Part shown: one piece after another, positions 8,871 to 16,024 of the stretch
Layout of the letters: the number at the start of each line of letters is the position of its first letter
Position numbering within the stretch: the first letter of the stretch is position 1
Origin: Elusimicrobia bacterium GWD2_63_28
Lineage (GTDB): Bacteria > Elusimicrobiota > Elusimicrobia > Elusimicrobiales > UBA9959
Assembly: GCA_001799895.1 (NCBI GenBank)
Contig: MGUI01000074.1
Location: 1 to 64,000, forward strand
Direction of reading: 5' to 3'
DNA: 64,000 nucleotides
Notes under the pieces: model-generated
What the model saw: only the letters and a program-made list of their open reading frames with translations
Database searches by the model: none
What the model was told of the DNA's origin: nothing
Position numbers and translations under genes: made by a program

Positions 8871-9274
8871 CCAAGAAACAGCTCCTGTTCATAGAGGAGG
8901 AGGGCTACGTGGTCGCCAGGGTCGAAGAGATCCTGTCCGGCTTCCCTTTGTTCGAGGTGACGCGCGTGGACGACGCCGAGAGCGCGAGGGCCCTGCTGGA
9001 GGAGAAAGCTTTCGACGTGGTAATTACGGATATCTACCTGCGCGGGGCCAGCGGCCTGGAGTTTTCCTTCAAGGCGCGGGAGAAGAACAAGGACGCCTGC
9101 GTCGTCATTATAACCGGCATAGACAATTCGTACATGGCCGCCAAGGCCGTCAAGGAAGGGGCTTTCGATTACGTGGTAAAGCCGCCCGGGCTGGAGCGGC
9201 TGGCCAATATACTGAAGATCGTTTCCCTGGTGCGCGGCCTAGGCGCGCCCGAAGAGGGAGCGCCGCAGCCTTAA
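8867..9274 (+). CDS. Single-domain response regulator (receiver)
   Basis: The 135-residue CheY-like receiver has the phospho-Asp in VVITDIYLRG (about residue 53), the conserved Thr in IITG and the Lys in VVKPPG. The usual N-terminal acidic pair is replaced by EEE. There is no output domain. The ATG overlaps the stop of the HD-GYP gene, so the pair probably works together, the receiver controlling the phosphodiesterase in trans. An upstream GTG would add five residues, but the overlapping ATGA start is preferred. The last 36 bases are one copy of the direct repeat flanking the transposase element, so the C-terminus may have been altered by insertion. Confidence 0.85.
   Translation: MTKKQLLFIEEEGYVVARVEEILSGFPLFEVTRVDDAESARALLEEKAFDVVITDIYLRGASGLEFSFKAREKNKDACVVIITGIDNSYMAAKAVKEGAFDYVVKPPGLERLANILKIVSLVRGLGAPEEGAPQP
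9238..9273. repeat. Left copy of 36-bp direct repeat flanking the transposase element
   Basis: It matches 10338-10373 at 34 of 36 positions. This copy encodes the end of the response regulator. The other copy, read on the minus strand, encodes the end of the nucleotidyltransferase-like gene. It looks like an unusually long target duplication. Confidence 0.8.
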
Positions 9275-10218
9275 ACATTAGGGGACGTTGTTGAGTTGTT
9301 GAGTTTTTCCCAATCCCCGAAATACCCCCGCCCACGCAAAATCAACCTCGAAACTCCGCTCCGGCTTATACGCAGTTCTTCCGCCAGCTCCTCGCCACTC
9401 ACACCAGAGCTCTCTTTGCGAAGGTAGCAGTATATCGCCCGCGCATATGAAACCGCCCGCGCGCGTGTGAGACCGAATATGTTTCCCCGCTCCACACCAG
9501 AAATGCGCTCAGCCAATGCCAGTACTGTATCCCTGCTCTGGGCCTGTAATATGGCTTTATCGACAGGAACCGGCGCAGATACAAGCCAGCCGTCCTGAGT
9601 TTCTTGATCTGGAGAAGTCTGTTCGGGCGCTTCAGGCAACTCCTCTCGCTCAAGTCGCCCCGCTGCCTCCCTCGCGGCTATCTCGCGCAGGTAGTTCCTC
9701 ACGGCGCCCTGCTCAGTTTCGCCAAAATGCTTAAGCAATTCGCGCCTGTCCAAGATATCTTTCCCGCACAGCCCCAGCGCAGCGGCATGTCCGCACCACC
9801 GGTAATCCTTCAGTCCGGACAATTCTTTGACAAGCCCGGCCCTAAGCGGGTTCAGATGGATGTACGGGACCAGCTCCCGTAAATATTTTTCAGACAGGCA
9901 GATTATGGATTTGTACCTGTTCTGGAACAAGTGCCCCGCGCGTTCGTGTTTGAGGTTATAGGTAGTCGCGTACCCGGTTAGAACGTGGCTCATCAATTCA
10001 GACAGCGGCCTGTCCCCGCGCATTAGGAACACGTGAAAGTGGTTAGGCATCAGGCACCAAGCAAGGCATTTGCCGCCGGAGCGGCGGAGCCATTCCGCCA
10101 GGCGCCCGTAAAAATCTTCATAGTCGGATTCACCGACGAATATCGCGCGCCTCTCTATCCCGCGCGACATCACGTGGTAGTACTGTCCCTCTATGTCTAT
10201 CCTGGCTTGTCTCGGCAT
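9271..10218 (-). CDS. REP-associated tyrosine transposase (Y1_Tnp / TnpA_REP family)
   Basis: A 315-residue single-strand DNA transposase-like protein. The N-terminal Y1 domain shows YYHVMSRG, the HUH motif in MPNHFHVFL and the catalytic tyrosine region HLFQNRYKSI, followed by YIHLNPLRAGLV. The C-terminal half carries a helix-turn-helix-like segment (SGEELAEELRISRSGVSRLI) resembling DnaA-type or bacterial-transposase HTHs. Family members nick and join hairpins at palindromic repeats. The gene lies between 26-bp inverted repeats, and its final codons run into the left one. Its stop lies opposite the response-regulator stop. Confidence 0.93.
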   Translation of the reverse strand: MPRQARIDIEGQYYHVMSRGIERRAIFVGESDYEDFYGRLAEWLRRSGGKCLAWCLMPNHFHVFLMRGDRPLSELMSHVLTGYATTYNLKHERAGHLFQNRYKSIICLSEKYLRELVPYIHLNPLRAGLVKELSGLKDYRWCGHAAALGLCGKDILDRRELLKHFGETEQGAVRNYLREIAAREAAGRLEREELPEAPEQTSPDQETQDGWLVSAPVPVDKAILQAQSRDTVLALAERISGVERGNIFGLTRARAVSYARAIYCYLRKESSGVSGEELAEELRISRSGVSRLILRGRGYFGDWEKLNNSTTSPNV

Positions 10219-10332
10219 ACCCCACCCCCGCTAATAGGATAGCAGAAGACCCCGACAACGGCTTGTCGGGGTCTTTTTGCAGATGAGGGCGAATTCTCCG
10301 GCCAATAACTCAACAACTCAACAACGTCCCCT
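9280..10332. mobile_element. Transposase element with 26-bp perfect inverted ends
   Basis: The ends 9280-9305 and 10307-10332 are exact reverse complements, beginning AGGGGACGTTGTTGAG. The element carries only the Y1 transposase. It sits between two 36-bp direct repeats (9238-9273, 10338-10373) and separates two convergent genes. The MITE-like element at 46352-46457 shares the terminal AGGGGACGTTG. Confidence 0.9.
10246..10278 (+). terminator. Rho-independent terminator inside the transposase element
   Basis: A 13-bp perfect stem (AAGACCCCGACAA with its complement) and a 4-base loop are followed by TTTTT on the plus strand. It lies upstream of the minus-strand transposase. It would stop plus-strand transcription crossing the element from the HD-GYP/regulator operon. 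Confidence 0.75.
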
Positions 10333-10337
10333 ACCTG

Positions 10338-10373
10338 CCTAGGCGCGCCTGAAGAGGGAGCGCAGCAGCCTTA
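10338..10373. repeat. Right copy of 36-bp direct repeat flanking the transposase element
   Basis: The partner of 9238-9273, with two mismatches. Its minus strand encodes the last 11 residues and stop of the nucleotidyltransferase-like gene. Confidence 0.8.
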
Positions 10374-11190
10374 GGGGGCGCAGGGCGTAGGCGGCCGCCG
10401 TGGCCGAGCCGTAGCGCCGCACCATGAAGCGTTTTTCCGGCGCGGCGTATTTCAGCAGCAGGCCGGGCCGGTGCAGCACCGGCAGCAGGTACTCGAGCGG
10501 GACGGAATGTTTGCGGGCGGCTTTCTCAAAGAAGGCCGCCTTTATTTTTTCCAGACCGCGCGGCTCAAGTTCCGCCAGCGCGCCCTCCGGGACGACGAAA
10601 GGCCCCGCGGCCAGCCGCCGCACCAGCGGCCAGAGCACCGGCCGCAGGCCGTAGAGGCCGGTCTTGCGCGCCACCAGCGCCCAGAATTTTTCCCAGTCTC
10701 CGGGCGCGTGCCCGGCTATGCGGGCGCAGTCCTCCAGGGCCCGGGGCGTAAGTTCGCCGTGATGCAGGAGCGGGTGCGCCGCGGCGTGTATGAACAGGTC
10801 GGCCAGGTTCAGCACCGGGCCGCGCCGGCCGGGCTCCAGGCCCCAGTCAAAGAGCTCGTCGGTGTGCTTTATATGCCAGAGGCCGGTATGCAGGTCCAGG
10901 ATCACCGGCGGGGCGCTGCCGGCGGAAGGCCTGAGCCAGGCGTCGGAGCTGTTCTCCATGGGCCTGTAGCCCAGGCTTTGCAGCAGCCCTTCGAAAACCG
11001 CCAGATCCCCGGGCCGCAGCAGCAGGTCCGCGTCGCTCATGCCGCGCTCGCCGATCTGGTAAATGCCGGCCTCCAGCAGCGCCGCGCCCTTCAGCGGCAC
11101 CACCTCGATACCCGCGCCGGCGGCGGCGGCCCGCGCCTCTTCCAGCGCGCCCAGCAGCATGATCTCCCTGCCCGCTATAGCTTTATCCAT
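10339..11190 (-). CDS. Nucleotidyltransferase-family protein (NTP_transf_5-like)
   Basis: The 283-residue protein has the pattern of the uncharacterised nucleotidyltransferase family PF14907: VVPLKGAALL near residue 36, then GERGMSDADLLL near 52-62, whose two Asp residues would bind metal. An ILDLHTGLWH segment follows. Members occur in polysaccharide or capsule loci, but here there are no such neighbours, so the substrate is unknown. The C-terminal 100 residues are basic and helical. The 3' end coincides with the right 36-bp repeat, so the extreme C-terminus (LRSLFRRA) may reflect the insertion event. Confidence 0.65.
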   Translation of the reverse strand: MDKAIAGREIMLLGALEEARAAAAGAGIEVVPLKGAALLEAGIYQIGERGMSDADLLLRPGDLAVFEGLLQSLGYRPMENSSDAWLRPSAGSAPPVILDLHTGLWHIKHTDELFDWGLEPGRRGPVLNLADLFIHAAAHPLLHHGELTPRALEDCARIAGHAPGDWEKFWALVARKTGLYGLRPVLWPLVRRLAAGPFVVPEGALAELEPRGLEKIKAAFFEKAARKHSVPLEYLLPVLHRPGLLLKYAAPEKRFMVRRYGSATAAAYALRPLRLLRSLFRRA

Positions 11191-11207
11191 ATCGCTTACA
11201 CCTAAAC

Positions 11208-11244
11208 AAACGCGGGGACCGGCGCTCCCGCCATCCCCGCGTTT
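11208..11244 (-). terminator. Terminator after the lysine-rich secreted protein gene
   Basis: An 11-bp perfect stem (AAACGCGGGGA with its complement) and a 15-base loop, ending in GTTTG T-rich sequence on the minus strand. It lies directly downstream of the gene ending at 11261. Confidence 0.6.
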
Positions 11245-11260
11245 CCGAAGTTCTCCGGGC

Positions 11261-11836
11261 TCAGCGCTTGCCGCCGGAGCCGGGCCGGTCCGCCTTCGCG
11301 GGCCTGGAGGGCTTTTCAGCCTTGCCGCCTTTCTCGGCTTTGCCGCCCTTCATGGCCTTCTCCTTCTTCATGGCCTTCTCTTTCTTTACTTTTTCTTCCT
11401 TGATTTTTTTGCGGGCGCCGTCGGCGGCCTTCCTGGCCTTGCTGACGGCCGGGCCCAGCTTCAGGCCCAGTTCTTTGGCGACCTTGCCCCAGCCCATCAC
11501 GGGCGGGCCCTGCCGCAGGGCGACGACCTTCTGCACGTTCTCTTCGGTAATGCCCCCGGGCAGGCCCTGGGCCAGAGAAAGGGCCGCGGCCATGCCGCCG
11601 TAGCTGAGGTTCTTCTCAACCAGGCCGGCGATGCGGGCGTCATCCACTTTGAAGTCGGCTTTTATTTTCTCGACCACGGCCTTTTGCCCTTCGGGTTCCG
11701 CGGCGTCCTTGTTCAGGTCGGCTTCCACCTTGTCCATCTTCTTCTCTTCTACGGCCTGTTCCTGGGCGAAGGCCGGGACGGCCGCCGCCAGCAGGAAAAG
11801 ACCGGCGAATATCAACTGGTTTTTTTTCATGTTCAT
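11261..11836 (-). CDS. Secreted lysine-rich protein of unknown function
   Basis: A clear signal peptide (MKKNQLIFAGLFLLAAAVPAFA, cleavage after AFA near residue 24) starts a 191-residue protein. The mature part has an acidic, helical first third, a middle segment (VMGWGKVAKELGLKLGPAVSKA) and a low-complexity tail of repeated KEKAMK and GGKAEK units rich in Lys and Gly. The tail could bind polyanions such as nucleic acids or LPS. The start could be the first Met or the Met two codons later. It lies 20 bases downstream of the outer-membrane-like gene, probably in one operon. I do not recognise a family. Confidence 0.7.
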   Translation of the reverse strand: MNMKKNQLIFAGLFLLAAAVPAFAQEQAVEEKKMDKVEADLNKDAAEPEGQKAVVEKIKADFKVDDARIAGLVEKNLSYGGMAAALSLAQGLPGGITEENVQKVVALRQGPPVMGWGKVAKELGLKLGPAVSKARKAADGARKKIKEEKVKKEKAMKKEKAMKGGKAEKGGKAEKPSRPAKADRPGSGGKR

Positions 11837-11856
11837 TACTCCCCCCTTTTTATTTG

Positions 11857-12636
11857 CTAAAACTTGCGGCTCAGGCCGGCGCTGAGCCCGAAATCGGGGC
11901 TGCCCTCGGAGAGCCCGAGCGTCAGGCCGCCCGTAAACTGGAGCCCGCCGGCCGCGCTCTTTGAAAGCGTGCCGCTCAGCGCGCGCGGGTCGGCGCTGTC
12001 GTCGGTCATGGCGCTGCTGGTTTCGTACATGACGGTAAGGCCGAGCCCCTTCTCCAGGGGTTTATAAAAGCCGACCGAAAGCGCGACCTGGTTATTGAAG
12101 TCAGCTCCTTCGGGGTCCCCTATTATGGTGTAGTAGGCGTCGGCCAGCAGGGTCCAGCGCGGGTTCAGCTCTTTCGAAAAATCAAAGCCGGCGCCCTGGT
12201 CCATCTCCCCGGTGCCCAGCCCCTTCTCCTCGTTGGCCGTGGGCAGCTTCAGCTTGCCGCCTATTGAAAAATCGAAGGAGCCGGGGCCGTCGCGCTTGAT
12301 TACATAGGCACCGCGCACCAGGATATCCCCGAGCCCGCCCTCTGAAGTTTCTACCGCGGAGGAGCTCGCGCCGGCCACGCGCAGCGGCTTGCCGCCCACG
12401 CGGGTAACCTGCCCGGTAGAGCTCTGGCGCAGGTAAGGCACGGTGACAGACAGGTCGGCGCTGCGGTAATAGCGCTTCAGCGTGAGCGGGACATAAAGCG
12501 AGTCCATCCGCGTGGTGCCCCCGTACTTGCCGGTGTCGTAATTGACCGAGGAACTGAATTTCCAGTCCTGCGCTGCCGCCGGGGCGGCCAGCGCCGCGGC
12601 GAGCAGGAAAAAGAGAGAGATGTTTTTATAGTTCAT
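11857..12636 (-). CDS. Predicted outer-membrane beta-barrel protein
   Basis: 259 residues with a signal peptide ending AAPAAAQ near residue 22. The mature part alternates polar and hydrophobic residues in repeated strands (LYVPLTLKRYYR, LSVTVPYLRQS, FDFSIGGKLKLP, QVALSVGFYKPL). It ends with SAGLSRKF, a C-terminal aromatic typical of barrel-assembly signals. The pattern resembles the transporter/MetA-like barrel family found in many diderms. Substrate unknown. It is followed by the lysine-rich secreted gene and preceded by the PilZ gene. Confidence 0.75.
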   Translation of the reverse strand: MNYKNISLFFLLAAALAAPAAAQDWKFSSSVNYDTGKYGGTTRMDSLYVPLTLKRYYRSADLSVTVPYLRQSSTGQVTRVGGKPLRVAGASSSAVETSEGGLGDILVRGAYVIKRDGPGSFDFSIGGKLKLPTANEEKGLGTGEMDQGAGFDFSKELNPRWTLLADAYYTIIGDPEGADFNNQVALSVGFYKPLEKGLGLTVMYETSSAMTDDSADPRALSGTLSKSAAGGLQFTGGLTLGLSEGSPDFGLSAGLSRKF

Positions 12637-12649
12637 AATTTTCAGCCGC

Positions 12650-12970
12650 CTAGCGCCCGCCCTTGAGTTCCCCGGTCGGGTGCACCTTCTTCACCGAGTC
12701 GAACCTTACGCCGTAGAGGGCGCGGCCGTTCTCCCTGCGCGCCCAGACCACTTGTCCGGCCACGTCCAGCACGCCCTTGTCCAGCAGGCGCAGGCGGGCG
12801 CTGACCTTGTCTCCCTTGGCAAATTCCTCAGAGGAGGTAAAAGAGATCCCGCTGGCCGAATAGTCGGCTAGGCGGCCGGAGGCCCGGAGCTTTCCCGACA
12901 GGTCGAAGATCTCTATCACCGAGTCATGCCTGTCGCGTTTCGCGCGGCGCTTGTCGTTTGGACGAATCAT
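12650..12970 (-). CDS. PilZ domain protein (c-di-GMP binding)
   Basis: The 106-residue single PilZ domain has both ligand motifs: RRAKR (R8 and R12, RxxxR) and DYSASG (residues 36-41, D/NxSxxG). These residues bind c-di-GMP in characterised members. There is no membrane segment. It heads a minus-strand group with the barrel and the secreted protein, so it may be the c-di-GMP-responsive part of a surface function. The HD-GYP gene at 7653 would act on the same second messenger. Confidence 0.9.
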   Translation of the reverse strand: MIRPNDKRRAKRDRHDSVIEIFDLSGKLRASGRLADYSASGISFTSSEEFAKGDKVSARLRLLDKGVLDVAGQVVWARRENGRALYGVRFDSVKKVHPTGELKGGR

Positions 12971-13023
12971 TTTACCCCCCGGAACCCTTAGAGTTATTTT
13001 ATAATATCACGGGGCCTGTATTG

Positions 13024-13317
13024 ATGAAAAAAGAGATAGAAGCCGAAATCCTGACCCTGGGCAAGATGCTGGGCATCTATTGCGGCGCCAGGCACGGCGC
13101 AGCGCTTTGCCCGGCCTGCCTGGAGCTGCTGGCCGGCGCCAGCGAGCGCCTGCGGCGCTGCCCGCGCGAGCCCAAGCCTCCCTGCAGGAAGTGCCCGGCC
13201 AATTGCTGGCCGCCGGACCAGCGGCAGCGCCTGCGGGAAGTCATGCGCTTCGCCGGCCCGCGCATGCCGCTGCGCCACCCGCTGCTGGCGCTGAAGCATT
13301 ATCTGAAATATTTTTAG
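13024..13317 (+). CDS. YgbA-family protein (nitrous-oxide-stimulated promoter family)
   Basis: 97 residues with the family pattern of paired cysteines: YCGARHG, LCPACLELL, CPREPKPPCRKCPANCW, then REVMRFAGPRM and a C-terminal HPLLALKHYLKYF. These cysteines probably bind zinc or an iron-sulfur cluster. The family has been linked to nitrosative stress in enterobacteria, but the molecular function is not settled. A TATAAT lies at 13000-13005. The ATG is chosen over an upstream in-frame start because the family begins with a short KxE..ILTLGKMLxIYC stretch. Confidence 0.85.
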   Translation: MKKEIEAEILTLGKMLGIYCGARHGAALCPACLELLAGASERLRRCPREPKPPCRKCPANCWPPDQRQRLREVMRFAGPRMPLRHPLLALKHYLKYF

Positions 13318-13373
13318 TAAGATAGTCAGGTTGCCGGGGGGGCAATATTTCCAGCGCGAAAACGGAGAGTTTT

Positions 13374-13727
13374 ATGAAGATACTTATTGTGGACGACAAC
13401 CTCCTCACCAGGGCCATGATAAAGGACCTGCTGACCGAAATGGGCCACCAGGTCATCGGAGACGCCGAGAACGGCGACGAGGCTATAAAATTTTTCACCG
13501 AGCAGAAACCCGAACTGGTGCTGCTGGACCTGATAATGCCCGGCAAGACGGGCCTGGAGACGCTGAAGGAGCTCAAGGCGCTGGACCCCTCCTCCAGGGT
13601 GGTCATGGTCACCGCAGTGCAGCAGGAGAGCATGACGCAGCAGCTCCTGGAGGCCGGCGCCGCCGCGGTGCTGCACAAGCCCTTCATGTACGGCGAGCTG
13701 GAAGAGGTCCTGAAGAAATTTCAATGA
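13374..13727 (+). CDS. CheY-like response regulator
   Basis: 117 residues, a complete receiver: acidic pair VDD (7-8), phospho-Asp in LVLLDLIMPG (about D51), Thr in MVTA and Lys in LHKPF. No output domain. A GGAGAG site precedes the ATG. The stop overlaps the next start (ATGA), coupling it to a CheC/CheX-like phosphatase. The histidine kinase encoded convergently at 14289 is a plausible partner. Confidence 0.92.
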   Translation: MKILIVDDNLLTRAMIKDLLTEMGHQVIGDAENGDEAIKFFTEQKPELVLLDLIMPGKTGLETLKELKALDPSSRVVMVTAVQQESMTQQLLEAGAAAVLHKPFMYGELEEVLKKFQ

Positions 13728-14281
13728 CGCCCGGTAACAAGCTGGAAATACTGGCCCTGCTGAGCCTGGAGAGATGCCTGCTGAGGATCTCGCGCATCTC
13801 CACGGGCTCCTGGCGCGTGGCGGGGGTAAAGGTTGGCCCGGGTTCAGCCGCCGGAGAGCTGGCCGGCTACGCCGGGACAGAAGCCGCCGCCGTCTACATG
13901 GTAATGGATTCGCTGCCGATGACCGCCGTGATGGCGGCCTCCCCCGCGGACATAGAGTGCCTCTCGAAGGGCTACACCGGCCACGGCTTTCCCAGGGGCG
14001 CCCGCGTAACCCCGGCCGAGGAGATAATGCTGACGGAACTGGGCAATATCCTGCTCAACGCGCTGATCAACGGCCTGCTGAACGAGCTGAAGATAACCCT
14101 GCTGCCCGCGCTGCCGCGCTTCGCGGCCGGCGACGCCGCCTCGCTGACGGCGGCCCTCGGCCCCGCCCCGGAGGCCGCGCGAGTGATAGCGGCAAAACTG
14201 GCGCTGGATTGCGGCGGTTCTTCCGCCGAGTGGGATCTGTTCGTGCTGCTGCCGGAAGACCTGGCGCGGCGCCTGGACTGA
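13724..14281 (+). CDS. CheC/CheX-like chemotaxis phosphatase family protein
   Basis: 185 residues. The segment MLTELGNILLNALINGLL near residues 103-120 contains the E-x2-N signature that CheC and CheX use to dephosphorylate CheY-P. The N-terminal half carries an AAAVYMVMDSL strand, as in CheC homologs. Translational coupling to the CheY-like gene supports phosphatase action on that receiver. No flagellar or chemotaxis genes are nearby, so the pathway controlled is unknown. Confidence 0.75.
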   Translation: MTPGNKLEILALLSLERCLLRISRISTGSWRVAGVKVGPGSAAGELAGYAGTEAAAVYMVMDSLPMTAVMAASPADIECLSKGYTGHGFPRGARVTPAEEIMLTELGNILLNALINGLLNELKITLLPALPRFAAGDAASLTAALGPAPEAARVIAAKLALDCGGSSAEWDLFVLLPEDLARRLD

Positions 14282-14288
14282 ACCCGGC

Positions 14289-15599
14289 TCAGGCCTGTTC
14301 GTTCGCCCGCGGTTCCTCGGCGGCCGCCAGCGAGAAATAGAAGCAGGAGCTCTTGCCGGGTTCGCTGCTGATCTCCAGCTCGCTGCCGTGCAGCAGCAGC
14401 ATCTCGTTGCAGATCCTCAGGCCCAGCCCGAAACCGGAGGCGGCGGCCTTGCCGTCCTCGGTCCTGTAAAATTCTTCCTTTATCTTCCTGATCTCTTCGG
14501 GGCTTATCCCCCGGCCGCTGTTTTCGGCGTAAAAAGTTATGCGGCCTGCCTTTGGCGCGTCGGCCGCCATCCGCACGGAGACCCGGCCGCCCGCAGGCGT
14601 ATACTTCACGGCGTTGCCCAGCAGGTTGGAGATCACCAGCGAGAGCGCCTCTTTGTCGGCCGCCACCAGCACCCGCTTCTCCGGCAGTTCCAGCGCGAAC
14701 GTGATCTTCTTCTGGCGCAGCAGGCCTTCCATCGAATACACTATCCCGGCCACCAGGTCGCGCAGCGCCAGCGTCTTTTTCTCCAGCTTGAAGCGCCCCG
14801 CCTCCATGCGCGCTTCGTTGAGGATGTTCTTGACGTAGCGGCCCAGGGACTTACGCTCGAACTCCAGCGTGCGGAACAGCTCGGTCCGCGCCGGGGTGGT
14901 CTTCTTCGGCTCAGTCTCCTCCAGCATGAAGACCGCGGCGTCTATCACGGTCAGCGCGTTGTTGAACTCGTGGCTGACGGTATGCACCATGGCGGACTTA
15001 AGCGCCGCCGACCGGCGCTCCTCGCGCATAAAGGCGCGCAGCTGCCAGAGCAGCAGCATGGCCGCCACGGCGGCCAGGAAGATTATCACCAGCTTCTGCC
15101 TGGTGGAGGCCAGGCTCTCGCCCAGGGTCTCGCTGTTCATCGCCAGCGCCACCGTGCCCAGCCTTTTTTTGCCGATCAGCACCGGGCTGGAAAAATAATA
15201 GTAGCCCAGGCCGTCCGCGCCTTTGAACTCCTGCGCCAGCGGCGTTTTGGAGTTCCTGGCCGTAACCCCCTCCCGGCTTCCATCCGTATCGCCTATGCAT
15301 TCAGGGTTGGAATGGGACAGAACCCTCCCGGCCTGGTCGGAAACCAGCGAGTACTTTATGATCTTTTCGAGCGCCAGCGTGTTTACCAGGAAATGCAGGG
15401 AGAAAATGTCCGTCCTCGGGAACAGGGCCGGGGCGGCCCTCTTCGCGAAGATCTCGGCGCGCATCCGGGTATAATCCAGAGCGGAATCCCTCTCAGCTTC
15501 CAGGATGAAGCCGGAGGCGGCGGCTATGACCAGCAGCACGCACAGGGAGATGAGGAAAAACACATTGACCGACATGTCCCTGAATTTTTTTATCTGCAT
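14289..15599 (-). CDS. Membrane-bound sensor histidine kinase
   Basis: 436 residues. Transmembrane helix 1 is at about 12-32. A periplasmic sensor of about 135 residues follows (LVSDQAGRVLSHSN resembles a PAS/Cache fold). Helix 2 is at about 171-190. The dimerisation box is VHTVSHEFNNALTV with phospho-His near 208. N box NLLGNAVKYTPAGG, G1-like NSGRGISPEE and G2 GFGLGLRICNE are all present, so it is a complete kinase. The sensor ligand is unknown. It is convergent with the CheY/CheC pair. Confidence 0.93.
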   Translation of the reverse strand: MQIKKFRDMSVNVFFLISLCVLLVIAAASGFILEAERDSALDYTRMRAEIFAKRAAPALFPRTDIFSLHFLVNTLALEKIIKYSLVSDQAGRVLSHSNPECIGDTDGSREGVTARNSKTPLAQEFKGADGLGYYYFSSPVLIGKKRLGTVALAMNSETLGESLASTRQKLVIIFLAAVAAMLLLWQLRAFMREERRSAALKSAMVHTVSHEFNNALTVIDAAVFMLEETEPKKTTPARTELFRTLEFERKSLGRYVKNILNEARMEAGRFKLEKKTLALRDLVAGIVYSMEGLLRQKKITFALELPEKRVLVAADKEALSLVISNLLGNAVKYTPAGGRVSVRMAADAPKAGRITFYAENSGRGISPEEIRKIKEEFYRTEDGKAAASGFGLGLRICNEMLLLHGSELEISSEPGKSSCFYFSLAAAEEPRANEQA

Positions 15600-15619
15600 G
15601 GGTCTCTCGAGGAGGGGCG

Positions 15620-15916
15620 CTATTTGTACCCGGACAGGCGTATCTTATCGCGCAGTTCCAGAGCCGGCTTGTGGGCGGGGTTTATGGAGAAGATCTCTTT
15701 GAGGTGGGCGGACGCGGCCGGCATGTCGTTATTGCTGAAGGACCCCACCGCCTTGTAATAAAGCTGGTCCACTTTCTTGAGTTGCTCGGGGGAAAGTTTC
15801 ACGGCCGCGGCCGCCCGCTGCGGGGCGGCGGCGGGCTGGACCGCTTTTTTGGGCGGCAAGCAGGCGCAGGCAAGGATACAGGCCAGGACCGGGATAAAAA
15901 ACTTAATAGTAATCAT
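15620..15916 (-). CDS. Small predicted lipoprotein with one TPR-like repeat
   Basis: 98 residues. The N-terminus (MITIKFFIPVLACILACAC) has a hydrophobic core ending in a lipobox-like LACAC, so it is probably lipidated. The mature part has a Pro/Ala linker, then one helical hairpin (YYKAVGSFSNNDMPAASAHLKEIFSINPAHKPA) typical of a TPR. It lies 20 bases upstream of the histidine kinase on the same strand and may be co-transcribed with it. Function unknown. Confidence 0.7.
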   Translation of the reverse strand: MITIKFFIPVLACILACACLPPKKAVQPAAAPQRAAAAVKLSPEQLKKVDQLYYKAVGSFSNNDMPAASAHLKEIFSINPAHKPALELRDKIRLSGYK

Positions 15917-16008
15917 AACCCCTGTAAGAGTTTACAATATAGACGCCGCGGCCTCAAAATCCGGCCGCAGCCGGCGGCGCGGCCTTTACCATTCGCGGCC
16001 ATTAATAA

Positions 16009-16024
16009 TATTATCTTGAATATG
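16009..16024 (+). promoter_or_regulatory. -10 box immediately before the permease start (leaderless gene)
   Basis: TATTAT at 16009-16014 ends seven bases before the ATG at 16022. The bases between (CTTGAAT) hold no Shine-Dalgarno sequence. Confidence 0.5.

Noticed and set aside
15671-16021. Upstream extension of the permease frame
   Set aside because: The extension overlaps the lipoprotein gene on the other strand and lacks family similarity; the start at 16022 fits UraA.
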